Source of the DNA: an uncultured Aquimarina sp.
Lineage (GTDB): Bacteria > Bacteroidota > Bacteroidia > Flavobacteriales > Flavobacteriaceae
Direction of reading: 5' to 3'
DNA: 64,000 nt
Assembly: GCA_947501475.1 (NCBI GenBank)
Contig: CANMWA010000002.1
Span: 396,003-460,002 of the forward strand
The translations under genes were made by a program, and so were the position numbers. The number at the start of each line of letters is the position of its first letter. Position 1 is the stretch's first letter. Below are positions 1 to 9,722 of this stretch, in pieces. The notes under the pieces are model-generated. The model was not told the DNA's origin. It saw only the letters and a list, made by a program, of their open reading frames with translations, and ran no database searches.

Positions 1-84
1 TATTACTACTTACCTCTATAAAAAAGAGTTAATATGAACAAACATATTAACTCTAATAAAATTGTATTTAGATTGTAAAAAAAT

Positions 85-876
85 CTATAAATCTTGAGCA
101 TTAGCTATTAGTTCTGCTACATCTAGCACTTCTATATTATCTTCTTTTTCTTTACTTTTTACTCCATCAGTCATCATGGTATTACAAAAGGGGCATCCTG
201 CAGCAATGATGTCTGGTTTTGTTTCTAAAGCATCTTCGGTTCTTTCTATGTTTACGTCTTTATTACCTGGTTCTGGTTCTTTAAACATTTGCGCACCTCC
301 TGCTCCACAACAAAGACCATTACGCTTGCAACGCTTCATTTCGATTAACTCTACTTCAAGTTTCCTCAATAGATCCCTAGGAGCTTCGTATACATTGTTC
401 GCTCTACCTAGATAACATGGATCATGAAATGTAATACGCTTACCTTTAAATTTACCTCCTTCAACTTTAAGTCTTCCTTCATCTAGTAGCGATTTTAAAA
501 ACTGCGTATGGTGCATTACTTCATAATCACCACCTAGAGATGGGTATTCATTTTTCAAAGTATTAAAACAATGAGGACAAGCCGTAACAACTTTTTTAAT
601 TTCATATGCATTCATCACCTCTATATTGGTTACTGCTTGCATTTGAAACAAGAATTCATTACCCGATCTTTTTGCCGGATCACCAGTACAGCTTTCTTCG
701 CTACCTAACACCGCAAAATCTACATTAGCATTATGTAATAATTTTACAAAAGCTTTGGTAATTTTCTTAGCTCTATCATCAAAACTACCTGCACAACCTA
801 CCCAAAATAAGACTTCTGGTTTTTTACCTTCTGCCATATACTCTGCCATTGTTGGCACTTTTATAGTTTCGCTCAT
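85..876 (-). CDS. (Fe-S)-binding protein with CCG (cysteine-rich) domains, heterodisulfide reductase/GlpC-like
   Basis: ORF; motifs VGCAGSFDDRA, CPHCFNTLKNEYP, HDPCYLGR, CCGAGG. Confidence 0.85.
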   Translation of the reverse strand: MSETIKVPTMAEYMAEGKKPEVLFWVGCAGSFDDRAKKITKAFVKLLHNANVDFAVLGSEESCTGDPAKRSGNEFLFQMQAVTNIEVMNAYEIKKVVTACPHCFNTLKNEYPSLGGDYEVMHHTQFLKSLLDEGRLKVEGGKFKGKRITFHDPCYLGRANNVYEAPRDLLRKLEVELIEMKRCKRNGLCCGAGGAQMFKEPEPGNKDVNIERTEDALETKPDIIAAGCPFCNTMMTDGVKSKEKEDNIEVLDVAELIANAQDL

Positions 877-924
877 CTGTAAATACTTTTATTTCTTTAT
901 TTATAAATTTAAGAATTCTCTACA

Positions 925-1371
925 TTAGTCATGTTTACCATCATCAAAAACCTCTATCGTAACGACTCTTTCTACCAATTCGGTAAATTTACCCGTATAT
1001 CTAGTTGCTTTAACTAAATGATTATCTATCCAATGATAGTTTCCTCCTCTTGGTTTACCCATTAATAAACTATGGTATTTAAAACCATGCTTAGTAAGCC
1101 ATGTTTCTGTAACTTCTCGATGATCTTCTGTTCTAGAGGTAAAGAAACAAATAATATGTCCTTCCTCAAACCATTTATTTAATGTTAACAACGCATCAGG
1201 AAATGGCTCACAAGTAACCATACGTTCTGGTTCTTCATTTGGTACATCTTCGGTAATGGTGCCATCGATATCAATTAGATAATTTTTGATACCTTCAGGT
1301 AATACAGGACTAATATGTTCTCCTGCTTCTACTTTGTCATGCAATAATTTTTCTACTTCTTCCTTCTTCAT
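925..1371 (-). CDS. HAD-like phosphatase family protein (often annotated phosphoheptose isomerase in flavobacteria)
   Basis: ORF; IDIDGTITED and FFTSRTEDHREVTETWL. Confidence 0.6.
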   Translation of the reverse strand: MKKEEVEKLLHDKVEAGEHISPVLPEGIKNYLIDIDGTITEDVPNEEPERMVTCEPFPDALLTLNKWFEEGHIICFFTSRTEDHREVTETWLTKHGFKYHSLLMGKPRGGNYHWIDNHLVKATRYTGKFTELVERVVTIEVFDDGKHD

Positions 1372-1434
1372 AACTTCTAATTTCTCTTAATTTTTAAGGG
1401 TTTAATTGGTTTTTACTTTGGTTAATTATTTAAT

Positions 1435-2760
1435 TTATTCTTTACTCCAGTTTAATCGATCCATTTGGTTAAATGGCCATGGAGCTCCGTTATTTTCGAT
1501 GTTAGACATCATATTATTAAGTTCTGTTGGTGCAGCACTTTGTTCCATCACTAAATATCGTCTCATATCCATAATGATTGACAATGGACTAATACTTATC
1601 GGACAGGCTTCAACGCAAGCATTACAACTTGTACATGCCCATAATTCTTCTGGTGTGATATAATCATTTAATAACTGCTTACCATCATCCACAAAGCTAC
1701 CGTTCTTATCGATATTATCGCCTACTTCTTTTAATCGATCTCTGGTATCCATCATGATTTTACGAGGCGACAATTTCTTTCCTGTCTGATTTGCGGGGCA
1801 TTCGCTAGTACAACGCCCACATTCTGTACAGGTATATGCATTAAGTAGTTGTGCCCAATTTAGATCTACTACATCTGAAGCTCCAAACTTCTCTGGTTCT
1901 GCTTCTGATTGATCTTCTGCTGGAGCGGCAAAAGGATCTGCGTCTGGGTCCATCATCAACATTACTTCTTTTGTAACTGCATCAAGATTATCAAACTCTC
2001 CTTTAGGCTTTAAATCTCCATAATATGTATTCGGAAATGCTAATAAAATATGTAAATGCTTCGAAAAATATAAATAATTCAAAAACACTAGTATCCCTAA
2101 GATATGTAACCACCATGCTCCTCTTTCTACAAGAAGTAAACTACCTTCAGACATTCCATTAAAAAGTGGTGATATAAATTGACTAATAGGGTATGCTCCG
2201 GCTTTGACATAATGATCTGCACCTAATTCTTGCAATTGCAAATCTGATGCATTCATCACTAAGAACAAGGTCATCAATACCATTTCAAAATATAGGATCA
2301 AATTACCATCGTTTTTTGGCCAACCTTTCATCTCTGGGTTCCAAAAACGTTTTAGTTTAATCACATTGCGTCGTATCCAAAACAAGATTACTCCTACCAA
2401 TACAAGAAATGCTAATATTTCAAAAGATGCTATTAAGAAATCATAAAACCCACCTAAAAAGGCAAATATTCTATGCGTTCCAAAAATACCGTCTATAATA
2501 ATTTCTAAAACTTCGAGATTTATAATAATAAACCCCAGGTAAACAACAATATGCAGGATACCTGCAACAGGACGTCTCACCATTTTGGATTGCCCTAAAG
2601 CAATCATTGCCATATTTTTAAATCGTTCTGCTTTATTATCTGATCGATCAACATCTTTACCTAGACGAATATTACGTATAACTTTACGAATATTTTTTGT
2701 AAAATACCCAATTCCAGCTGCCAGGGCAATTATAAATAAGATGTTAGGTATATATTGCAT
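1435..2760 (-). CDS. Membrane (Fe-S)-binding protein, 4Fe-4S dicluster plus TM helices
   Basis: ORF; CTECGRCTSECPA and CTSCNACVEACPI; hydrophobic N-terminal half. Confidence 0.85.
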   Translation of the reverse strand: MQYIPNILFIIALAAGIGYFTKNIRKVIRNIRLGKDVDRSDNKAERFKNMAMIALGQSKMVRRPVAGILHIVVYLGFIIINLEVLEIIIDGIFGTHRIFAFLGGFYDFLIASFEILAFLVLVGVILFWIRRNVIKLKRFWNPEMKGWPKNDGNLILYFEMVLMTLFLVMNASDLQLQELGADHYVKAGAYPISQFISPLFNGMSEGSLLLVERGAWWLHILGILVFLNYLYFSKHLHILLAFPNTYYGDLKPKGEFDNLDAVTKEVMLMMDPDADPFAAPAEDQSEAEPEKFGASDVVDLNWAQLLNAYTCTECGRCTSECPANQTGKKLSPRKIMMDTRDRLKEVGDNIDKNGSFVDDGKQLLNDYITPEELWACTSCNACVEACPISISPLSIIMDMRRYLVMEQSAAPTELNNMMSNIENNGAPWPFNQMDRLNWSKE

Positions 2761-2766
2761 AGTTAT

Positions 2767-3741
2767 TTAGTTTATTGAGTCTGTTGGAGTTTGATATGGT
2801 TTATTCTTTTTTCCGAAAACAGATACATTTATATATCGAGTAGGGTTTAGTCTTAAATCCTGTAGTAGCAACTCTAGTTCCTTACTAGTTTTCTCTAAAT
2901 TATAATATAATTTGTCGTCTTTTAGTAATTTTCCTGCTGTTCCTTTACCAGCATTCAAATCTTTAGAAATTTTATCAAAGCCTGCAAGTACTTGTTCTAA
3001 TTCTTTACCTAATTTGGCAACATTTATTTGAGCAAGAGAATCAGAAACTTTATTAAGATTTGTAGACATTTTATCCAAATTACTTAACGTTTTATTTAGC
3101 TTCTCTTCATTACCAGATAAAATATTATTTAATGTTCTTGAAGCTCCTTTAAAATTTTTAATTGTACTACTAAGGTCTTTAAAAATTGTATTTAAATTAT
3201 TTTTATTATCAACATTAAGAATACCATTGACAGAAGTTAATAACGTATCTGCATCTGTTATAGCAGATTCAAGCTTTTCTTGTAAAGGAGTTAATTTATG
3301 GTTTACCAATTCTAATAAACCAGGTTCAACTCTACCGGGTAATGTATCTCTATCTTTAGCTTCAAGGCCTTGCTCATATTTAGGAACTATAGCCAGAGAC
3401 TTTCCTCCTATCAATCCACCACTATAAACTTTAGCTTCACTATTTTTTGAAAAAGAAAAATCATTACTTACATTAAATTCTACAACAAGATTACCCTTTG
3501 TATCCACAAAGTTAATGGAAACGACTTGTCCTACGACTAAACCGTTTATGGTTACAGGCGAAGAAGGTATTAACCCTTCTACATTATCATAAACAGCATA
3601 GAGTGTTCGATCGTTTTCGAGAAGATTCTGTCCCTTCAAAAAACTATAACCAAAAATCAAGAGTGCTATTGCACATATTGCTAGTATTCCAGTTTTGACT
3701 TCTCGAGTAATTTTCAAAATAGATTGAGTTTTAGGACACAA
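2767..3741 (-). CDS. MlaD/MCE family protein
   Basis: ORF; N-terminal TM, YAVYDNVEGLIPSSPVTINGLVVGQV MCE signature. Confidence 0.85.
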   Translation of the reverse strand: MCPKTQSILKITREVKTGILAICAIALLIFGYSFLKGQNLLENDRTLYAVYDNVEGLIPSSPVTINGLVVGQVVSINFVDTKGNLVVEFNVSNDFSFSKNSEAKVYSGGLIGGKSLAIVPKYEQGLEAKDRDTLPGRVEPGLLELVNHKLTPLQEKLESAITDADTLLTSVNGILNVDNKNNLNTIFKDLSSTIKNFKGASRTLNNILSGNEEKLNKTLSNLDKMSTNLNKVSDSLAQINVAKLGKELEQVLAGFDKISKDLNAGKGTAGKLLKDDKLYYNLEKTSKELELLLQDLRLNPTRYINVSVFGKKNKPYQTPTDSIN

Positions 3742-3803
3742 ATTTAGAATAAAAATACTTTTCTACTGATTATTTTTTAATGAATTATCAGTATTTATTT
3801 AGA

Positions 3804-4931
3804 TTAATTAGAAGAAGCGCCAGCTTTTAATGCTTCTGCTAAAGGAATTGATTCATTATTACGAAAAGCAACAACAAAACTAGAATCAAATCCTTTTGCT
3901 ACTGCAATTTCTTTAAGTTCCTGTATTAAGGTATAATTAGAAGTACTTCCAAAAAAGTATTTATACAAATCTCCTGTTTTAGTTTTAGACAATTGATCTA
4001 GACCATTAAAATTAAATGATTCTAATACAATATCTGTAGATCCTGCCGCTATTTGTACTTTGAAGATTACATCTTCATACACTTTATCTCCTTCCATTTT
4101 CGCAGTAGCATTACCTACTTCTGGGGTTTCAGTTTTAGGAACATAATAAATAGCATCCAAGCTTTCTTTGTAATCAACAATAGAGGTTATTATTGATTTT
4201 GCCATTGCTGTTTGACCTGGTTTAGAGTTAAGATATTTACCTTCTTTATTATTTGTTAAAAAACCAAGTTCGATAAGAACACTAGGCATATAAGTTTGAT
4301 GTAGCACAACAAACCCTGCTTGTTTTACGCCTCTACTTTTTCTATCTAAAGTTTTCTTGAATCTATTTTGCACAAAACTAGCCAAAGTAAGACTCTGATC
4401 CAGGTATTCTTCTTGCATTAAGGTTAACCCAATGATCGACTCGGGTGAGTTTGGATCAAATCCATCATAATTTGCTTCATAATTATCCTCTAAAAGAATT
4501 ACCGAGTTTTCATTTTTTGCTACATTAAAATTTTCATCATTGGCATGCAAACCTAAAACAAAGGTTTCTGTACCATATGCTTGAGATCGATGAGAATTGC
4601 AGTGTATTGACACAAATAGATCAGCATTGGCCTTGTTGGCAATACTTCCTCTCTCGTGTAATTCTATAAATTCATCTTTTTTTCTAGTGTAAACAACTTT
4701 AAATCGAGAATCTTTTTCTAATTCTGCACCAACAGCCAAAACTACGTTTAGTGCTATTTCTTTTTCATAATAACCATTCCCTCTGTTTCCCGAGTCATGC
4801 CCCCCGTGACCAGCGTCCAGAACTACCACGTACTTATCATTTTCTTGTGATATTACCGATGTACTATAACCGGTAATCATAAAAATAATGGCTACTAGAA
4901 AAATACTATGTATACTATTACGTTTCATCAA
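3804..4931 (-). CDS. N-acetylmuramoyl-L-alanine amidase (Amidase_3)
   Basis: ORF; VVLDAGHGGHDSGNRG, SIHCNSH, LIELGFLTN. Confidence 0.9.
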   Translation of the reverse strand: MMKRNSIHSIFLVAIIFMITGYSTSVISQENDKYVVVLDAGHGGHDSGNRGNGYYEKEIALNVVLAVGAELEKDSRFKVVYTRKKDEFIELHERGSIANKANADLFVSIHCNSHRSQAYGTETFVLGLHANDENFNVAKNENSVILLEDNYEANYDGFDPNSPESIIGLTLMQEEYLDQSLTLASFVQNRFKKTLDRKSRGVKQAGFVVLHQTYMPSVLIELGFLTNNKEGKYLNSKPGQTAMAKSIITSIVDYKESLDAIYYVPKTETPEVGNATAKMEGDKVYEDVIFKVQIAAGSTDIVLESFNFNGLDQLSKTKTGDLYKYFFGSTSNYTLIQELKEIAVAKGFDSSFVVAFRNNESIPLAEALKAGASSN

Positions 4932-5110
4932 TTACATATAATTTAACTCCAACTTTGAAACATTCGCTTTATGTTTCAGTATTTAATTAAGAAAGTGATT
5001 TATAAAATAAACACACATCATCAATGTTTAATAGGCTTAAAAGCGTCATCTTTACATTATTTTTTATTTTTTTGTCAATTAGAATCTAACCATAAAAAAT
5101 ATATGTAATT

Positions 5111-7891
5111 TTGGCACTTCAAAAACTAAGCCATAGTTTTACAAAAATAGGATATAAACCATTGCAAACAACAGTACGCTACATACTTTATTCACTAAGT
5201 TTTTCACTGTTTAGTATTTGTCAAATCACAGCACAAGAAACAAACAAAACTACTGAGGTACCTATTCCTGCGGAAGAAGATACCATTATTAATACGCAAA
5301 AAAAAATTGATATCAATCCTGAAGAGTTGCAAAATGAAAAGGCACAGGATACCACAAAGAAAGATACCATTGTTGCAGAACCACAACTTTTAACTGACAA
5401 GGTGGTTTATAAAGCTACCGATTATATGCGTTTAAGTCGTAGAGAAAACAAAATGTATCTATATAATGAAGCTGAAATTATTTACGGCGATACACAAATT
5501 AATGCGGGTTCTATTATTGTTGATAATGCCAAAAATGAGGTATATGCCTATGGTGTTGAAGATTCTTTGGGAACGTATACACAAACCCCTATATTCAAAC
5601 AAGCACAAAATGTAGTAGAACCTGATTCTATTCGTTTCAATTTTGATACCGAAAAAGCATTAATTTATAATTCAAGGACAGAGCAAAACGGGTTTAAAAT
5701 CAAAAATGAAATATCTAAACGCGAAAATGATTCTGTGATCTATATGAAGAATGTGAAGTTCACTACTTCTGAAAACATTGAAGACCCGGAGTATTATTTT
5801 TATGCTAGACGTATCAAATTTGTCCCTAAGAAAAAAATTGTTACGGGATTAGTAAATATGTTCATCGCTGATGTTCCTACACCGCTAGGGTTGCCTTTTG
5901 GATATTTCCCTTTAACAGAGGACAGGACTTCTGGGTTTATTATTCCTGCACCGGGAGAAGAAAGAAATCGAGGATATTTTCTACAAAATGGCGGGTATTA
6001 TTTTGCTATTAGTGATTATGTAGATCTTACTCTTCTAGGAGATTATTACACCAACGGCAGTTACACATTTGCTGTAGAATCTGCTTATGCATTGCGTTAT
6101 AAGTTTAGAGGTAATCTAAGATTTAGATATGAAAATAACCTAACGAGTGAAAGAGGTTTTCCTGATTTTGCAAAAAGAACCACTTATAATATCCAATGGT
6201 CCCATAGCCAAGATGCAAAAGCTAATCCAAATTCTCGATTTTCTGCATCTGTAAATTTTGGTAGTAGCGATTTTTTTCAACAGTCTACAAATCAATTGAA
6301 TACTGGTAACTTTTTGAATAATCAAATTAGTTCATCGATCTCGTATGCAAAAACTTTTCAAGGTGATCCACAAGTAAACTTTAATATTGCAGCCACTCAT
6401 AATTCGAATACCAATACAGGCACTGTAAATATGTCATTACCCAACATGAGTGCTAGCGTATCAAGAGTATTTCCTTTTGCTCCAAAAGTTGGTGTAAAAA
6501 AAGGTTTTATACAAAATATAAACACTCAATATAACGTAAGAGGTGAAAATAGATTACAAACGACCGATGATGATCTTTTCACATCTAAGATGTTTGATGA
6601 TGCCCGAATGGGCATACAACATAGCATCCCGTTAAGCACTAACTTTAAAGTACTTAAATACTTAAGCGCAAGCGCAGGAACAAGTTTTCAGGAAAGCTGG
6701 GTATTTGAAACTATAAAACAAAGTTATGACCCTGATGCAAATGATGGTGCAGGCGAAGTTGTTAGGGATACTATTACCGGTTTTGATACTTATAGAACAT
6801 ATAATTTCTCTACAAGTCTTGGAACCACGATTTACGGTACATTTAATTTCAAAAAAGACAAAAAAATACAGGCTATTAGACATACGCTAAGGCCATCAAT
6901 AAGCTATAGTATTAACCCTGCGTTTAATGAATTTTATGATTCTTATACTATTACCGACAATCCAAACACTACTGATATAGATGAAACAGAAGTTGTAGAG
7001 TATTCAAGGTTTGAAGGAGGTTTTTTTGGAGCACCGAGTAATGTTTTTTCTAGTAGCATTGGTTTCTCTTTAAGTAATAATGTTGAGATGAAAGTTGCCG
7101 ATAAAGATACCACTGCCACCGAAGCAAAAAAGATTACATTATTGAATAATCTTAATTTTAGCACCTCATATAATGTAGCCGGAGATTCATTAAAATTAAG
7201 CCCTCTATCTGTAACAGGTAACATACCGATAATTCAAAATAAATTAGACATAAACTTTAATGCACAATTAGATCCATATGCATTAGATAACAATAATCGT
7301 AAGATTGATGTTTGGAATATAGATAACGGAGGAAGTTTATTTAGGCTTACAAGAGCCAGTGCTAATTTTGGATATTCTTTTTCTAATACAGATTTTGATA
7401 ATAGTAAACTCGAAGAAGATCCATTAGAAAATCAAAACTTCAGAAATGAAGGAAGACCAGATAACCTTTTTGGTGGTGTTACAGATTTTGGCGAAGACAG
7501 ATCGTTTGATAAGGACAAAGACAAGGATAAAATTAAAGATGTAAAAAATTATAGTTATAAAATACCCTGGTCCTTAAGGCTATCATACAATGTAAATTAT
7601 AGTAATAATAGTAGACAAAATGAAATATCATCTCACTCTATTATGTTTTCTGGAGATGTAGAATTAGCTCCAAAATGGTCGGTTGGGGTCTCTTCGGGGT
7701 ATGATCTAAAAAACCCTGGATTTACATTTACAAACCTTAGATTTCAAAGAGACCTGGAAAGTTGGAGAATGAGTTTTAATTGGATTCCTTTTAGCGAAAG
7801 AACCTCATGGAACTTTTTTATTGGTATCAAATCATCTGTACTTAGTGATATCAAATGGGACAAAAGACGTGAGCCAGATAGACAATTATAG
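5111..7891 (+). CDS. lptD: LPS-assembly protein LptD-like outer membrane protein
   Basis: Long ORF; OstA-like N-terminus then beta-rich OM region (PTPLGLPFGYFPLTEDRTSGFIIP). Confidence 0.8.
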   Translation: MALQKLSHSFTKIGYKPLQTTVRYILYSLSFSLFSICQITAQETNKTTEVPIPAEEDTIINTQKKIDINPEELQNEKAQDTTKKDTIVAEPQLLTDKVVYKATDYMRLSRRENKMYLYNEAEIIYGDTQINAGSIIVDNAKNEVYAYGVEDSLGTYTQTPIFKQAQNVVEPDSIRFNFDTEKALIYNSRTEQNGFKIKNEISKRENDSVIYMKNVKFTTSENIEDPEYYFYARRIKFVPKKKIVTGLVNMFIADVPTPLGLPFGYFPLTEDRTSGFIIPAPGEERNRGYFLQNGGYYFAISDYVDLTLLGDYYTNGSYTFAVESAYALRYKFRGNLRFRYENNLTSERGFPDFAKRTTYNIQWSHSQDAKANPNSRFSASVNFGSSDFFQQSTNQLNTGNFLNNQISSSISYAKTFQGDPQVNFNIAATHNSNTNTGTVNMSLPNMSASVSRVFPFAPKVGVKKGFIQNINTQYNVRGENRLQTTDDDLFTSKMFDDARMGIQHSIPLSTNFKVLKYLSASAGTSFQESWVFETIKQSYDPDANDGAGEVVRDTITGFDTYRTYNFSTSLGTTIYGTFNFKKDKKIQAIRHTLRPSISYSINPAFNEFYDSYTITDNPNTTDIDETEVVEYSRFEGGFFGAPSNVFSSSIGFSLSNNVEMKVADKDTTATEAKKITLLNNLNFSTSYNVAGDSLKLSPLSVTGNIPIIQNKLDINFNAQLDPYALDNNNRKIDVWNIDNGGSLFRLTRASANFGYSFSNTDFDNSKLEEDPLENQNFRNEGRPDNLFGGVTDFGEDRSFDKDKDKDKIKDVKNYSYKIPWSLRLSYNVNYSNNSRQNEISSHSIMFSGDVELAPKWSVGVSSGYDLKNPGFTFTNLRFQRDLESWRMSFNWIPFSERTSWNFFIGIKSSVLSDIKWDKRREPDRQL

Positions 7892-7966
7892 ATTTGAGTT
7901 TTACCTCTTTGACATACTATAGGCATAAGTTTGAAAAAAGCATAATTAATCATAAATATATTTCAC

Positions 7967-8347
7967 ATGAAAAAAATTATCACAACTACCAAAGCCCCTG
8001 CTCCTATTGGCCCATACAATCAAGCTATTTTAAGTGGAAATACTTTATATACATCTGGACAAATTGCTATTAACCCAAAAACAGGAGAATTAGTACTAGA
8101 CAACATCAAAACTGAAACAGAGCAAGTAATGCAAAATCTAAAAGCTATTCTTGACGAGGTAGGAATGACTTTTGAACATGTGATTAAGACCACTATCTTC
8201 TTGAATGACATGAATAATTTTGCACAAGTAAACGAAGTTTACGGTAGTTATTTTAATGAGGATACAGCACCTGCCAGAGAAACTGTTGCAGTTGCTGCTT
8301 TACCAAAGTTTGTTAATGTAGAAATCTCTGTAATTGCAATAAAATAA
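7967..8347 (+). CDS. RidA family reactive intermediate/imine deaminase
   Basis: ORF; APAPIGPYNQAIL, TSGQIAI, PARETVAVAALPK. Confidence 0.93.
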   Translation: MKKIITTTKAPAPIGPYNQAILSGNTLYTSGQIAINPKTGELVLDNIKTETEQVMQNLKAILDEVGMTFEHVIKTTIFLNDMNNFAQVNEVYGSYFNEDTAPARETVAVAALPKFVNVEISVIAIK

Positions 8348-8403
8348 CTTTGAAATTCATCTGATTAAAAAATAAAAATAAAAGTTTTTCGTTAGTAATA
8401 TAT

Positions 8404-8480
8404 TGACCTACAATGCGAATCGATGGCTTTTATGACCTACATGAATCGATCTTTTTGCTACCTGAGAAGATCGATTTTTT
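8404..8480 (+). terminator. Inverted/direct repeat region with terminator-like hairpin (AATCGATCTT...AAGATCGATTTTTT) downstream of RidA
   Basis: Stem-loop followed by T tract. Confidence 0.55.
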
Positions 8481-8773
8481 GTTGATGCAATCACCAATAT
8501 TTCTCTATACACATTTCTTACAAACCAAATCCTTGCTTTGATTTTTTATTAAAATAATGACTTTTAAAGGCTTCTTTTTGATATCAATACCCTATATATA
8601 AAAACAATCAAGCTAACTATTTTGCACTAAGGAAAATTACTAAAAAAGTACTCTGTAATCACTCAATTTCAATAGTATTTCTCTTCAATCATAATTTACA
8701 AAAGATAAAATACCAAAACACCAACCTCTATAAGACCCTTTAAAATCAGCACTTTACAAAGGTTTTTAATTTT

Positions 8774-8789
8774 TGGCACGGCAGTTGCT
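8774..8789 (+). promoter_or_regulatory. Putative sigma-54 (-24/-12) promoter
   Basis: TGGCAC-GGCAG-TTGCT, match to TGGCAC-N5-TTGC[A/T]. Confidence 0.6.
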
Positions 8790-8835
8790 TATACTATACC
8801 AAACAATGATTACGAACAATTTAAAAATTATAATT

Positions 8836-8934
8836 ATGAAAACTTTTTACACTTTATTCGGAATTAACTTTGAACCGTTTATTAACTTTTTAAAAGAACT
8901 TCCTGCATCTAGCAGTTATGCCATACATAGATAA
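8836..8934 (+). CDS. Putative 32-aa peptide MKTFYTLFGINFEPFINFLKELPASSSYAIHR
   Basis: ATG about 35 nt after the expected start of the sigma-54-like promoter; followed by structured 3' region and terminator; not in supplied ORF track. Confidence 0.4.
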   Translation: MKTFYTLFGINFEPFINFLKELPASSSYAIHR

Positions 8935-8987
8935 AATATAATCGGGGGATTATTTCAAATCCAGTATTGGATTTATGGGTCAATGTG

Positions 8988-9023
8988 AAAAAAGCGAGAT
9001 GAAAAAATCATCTCGCTTTTTTT
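8988..9023. terminator. Bidirectional intrinsic terminator
   Basis: AAAAAAGCGAGATGA-AAAAA-TCATCTCGCTTTTTTT. Confidence 0.85.
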
Positions 9024-9038
9024 ATAAACCATTTCTTT

Positions 9039-9533
9039 TTAAGCCTTAGAAAATTTTTCGAATTTTTTACCATACTTACAATCTCTTGCTAAAGCTTTTG
9101 AGTAACAAGTTTTTGTATGTATATCCATAATAAGGTATGGTGTATTTTTCACAAGTATAATTACTTTGTTTGTATGCCATTGTATAGTAATATCTTTCTT
9201 TCCGAGTTTTTTGATATAACTATGTTTATTTACTAAATCATTGGTCAATAAAAATACAGATTTGTCATTTATTACTTTCTGAGTATTAACCTTAATAGTT
9301 TGCGGGTCAACTACAGAACACAAAAAACCTTCAAGATCGACACTTTCTCTATCTTGACTTAACAGATATACCCATATAGAATAAGTATCTTCTTCTATCA
9401 TTATAGTTCTACCAGAACTAATATCAGTATCTGTAATAAAAATTTGATCAGTAGTATTCGCTGAGATTCCTTTGATATCTGATGTAAAGAGACCATCAAA
9501 TATGGATAATATTATTGCTTTTACTTGGGGCAT
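9039..9533 (-). CDS. Hypothetical protein
   Basis: 164-aa ORF ending at a terminator; no family recognised. Confidence 0.55.
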   Translation of the reverse strand: MPQVKAIILSIFDGLFTSDIKGISANTTDQIFITDTDISSGRTIMIEEDTYSIWVYLLSQDRESVDLEGFLCSVVDPQTIKVNTQKVINDKSVFLLTNDLVNKHSYIKKLGKKDITIQWHTNKVIILVKNTPYLIMDIHTKTCYSKALARDCKYGKKFEKFSKA

Positions 9534-9722
9534 TTATTTTCTTTATTTAAAATTCTTACTTATTATAAACATATACACTATATAACATAGTATATATAAA
9601 AGCCCCCGATAATATTATGTTTATAAGATGCGAATTTAAAGAATCTATTCTAAAATTGACTCGGGTATTTACTGGTAATTCATAGGGGTTTTTCCCCCTA
9701 TGAAAAATAAAGCTCTTACTAA

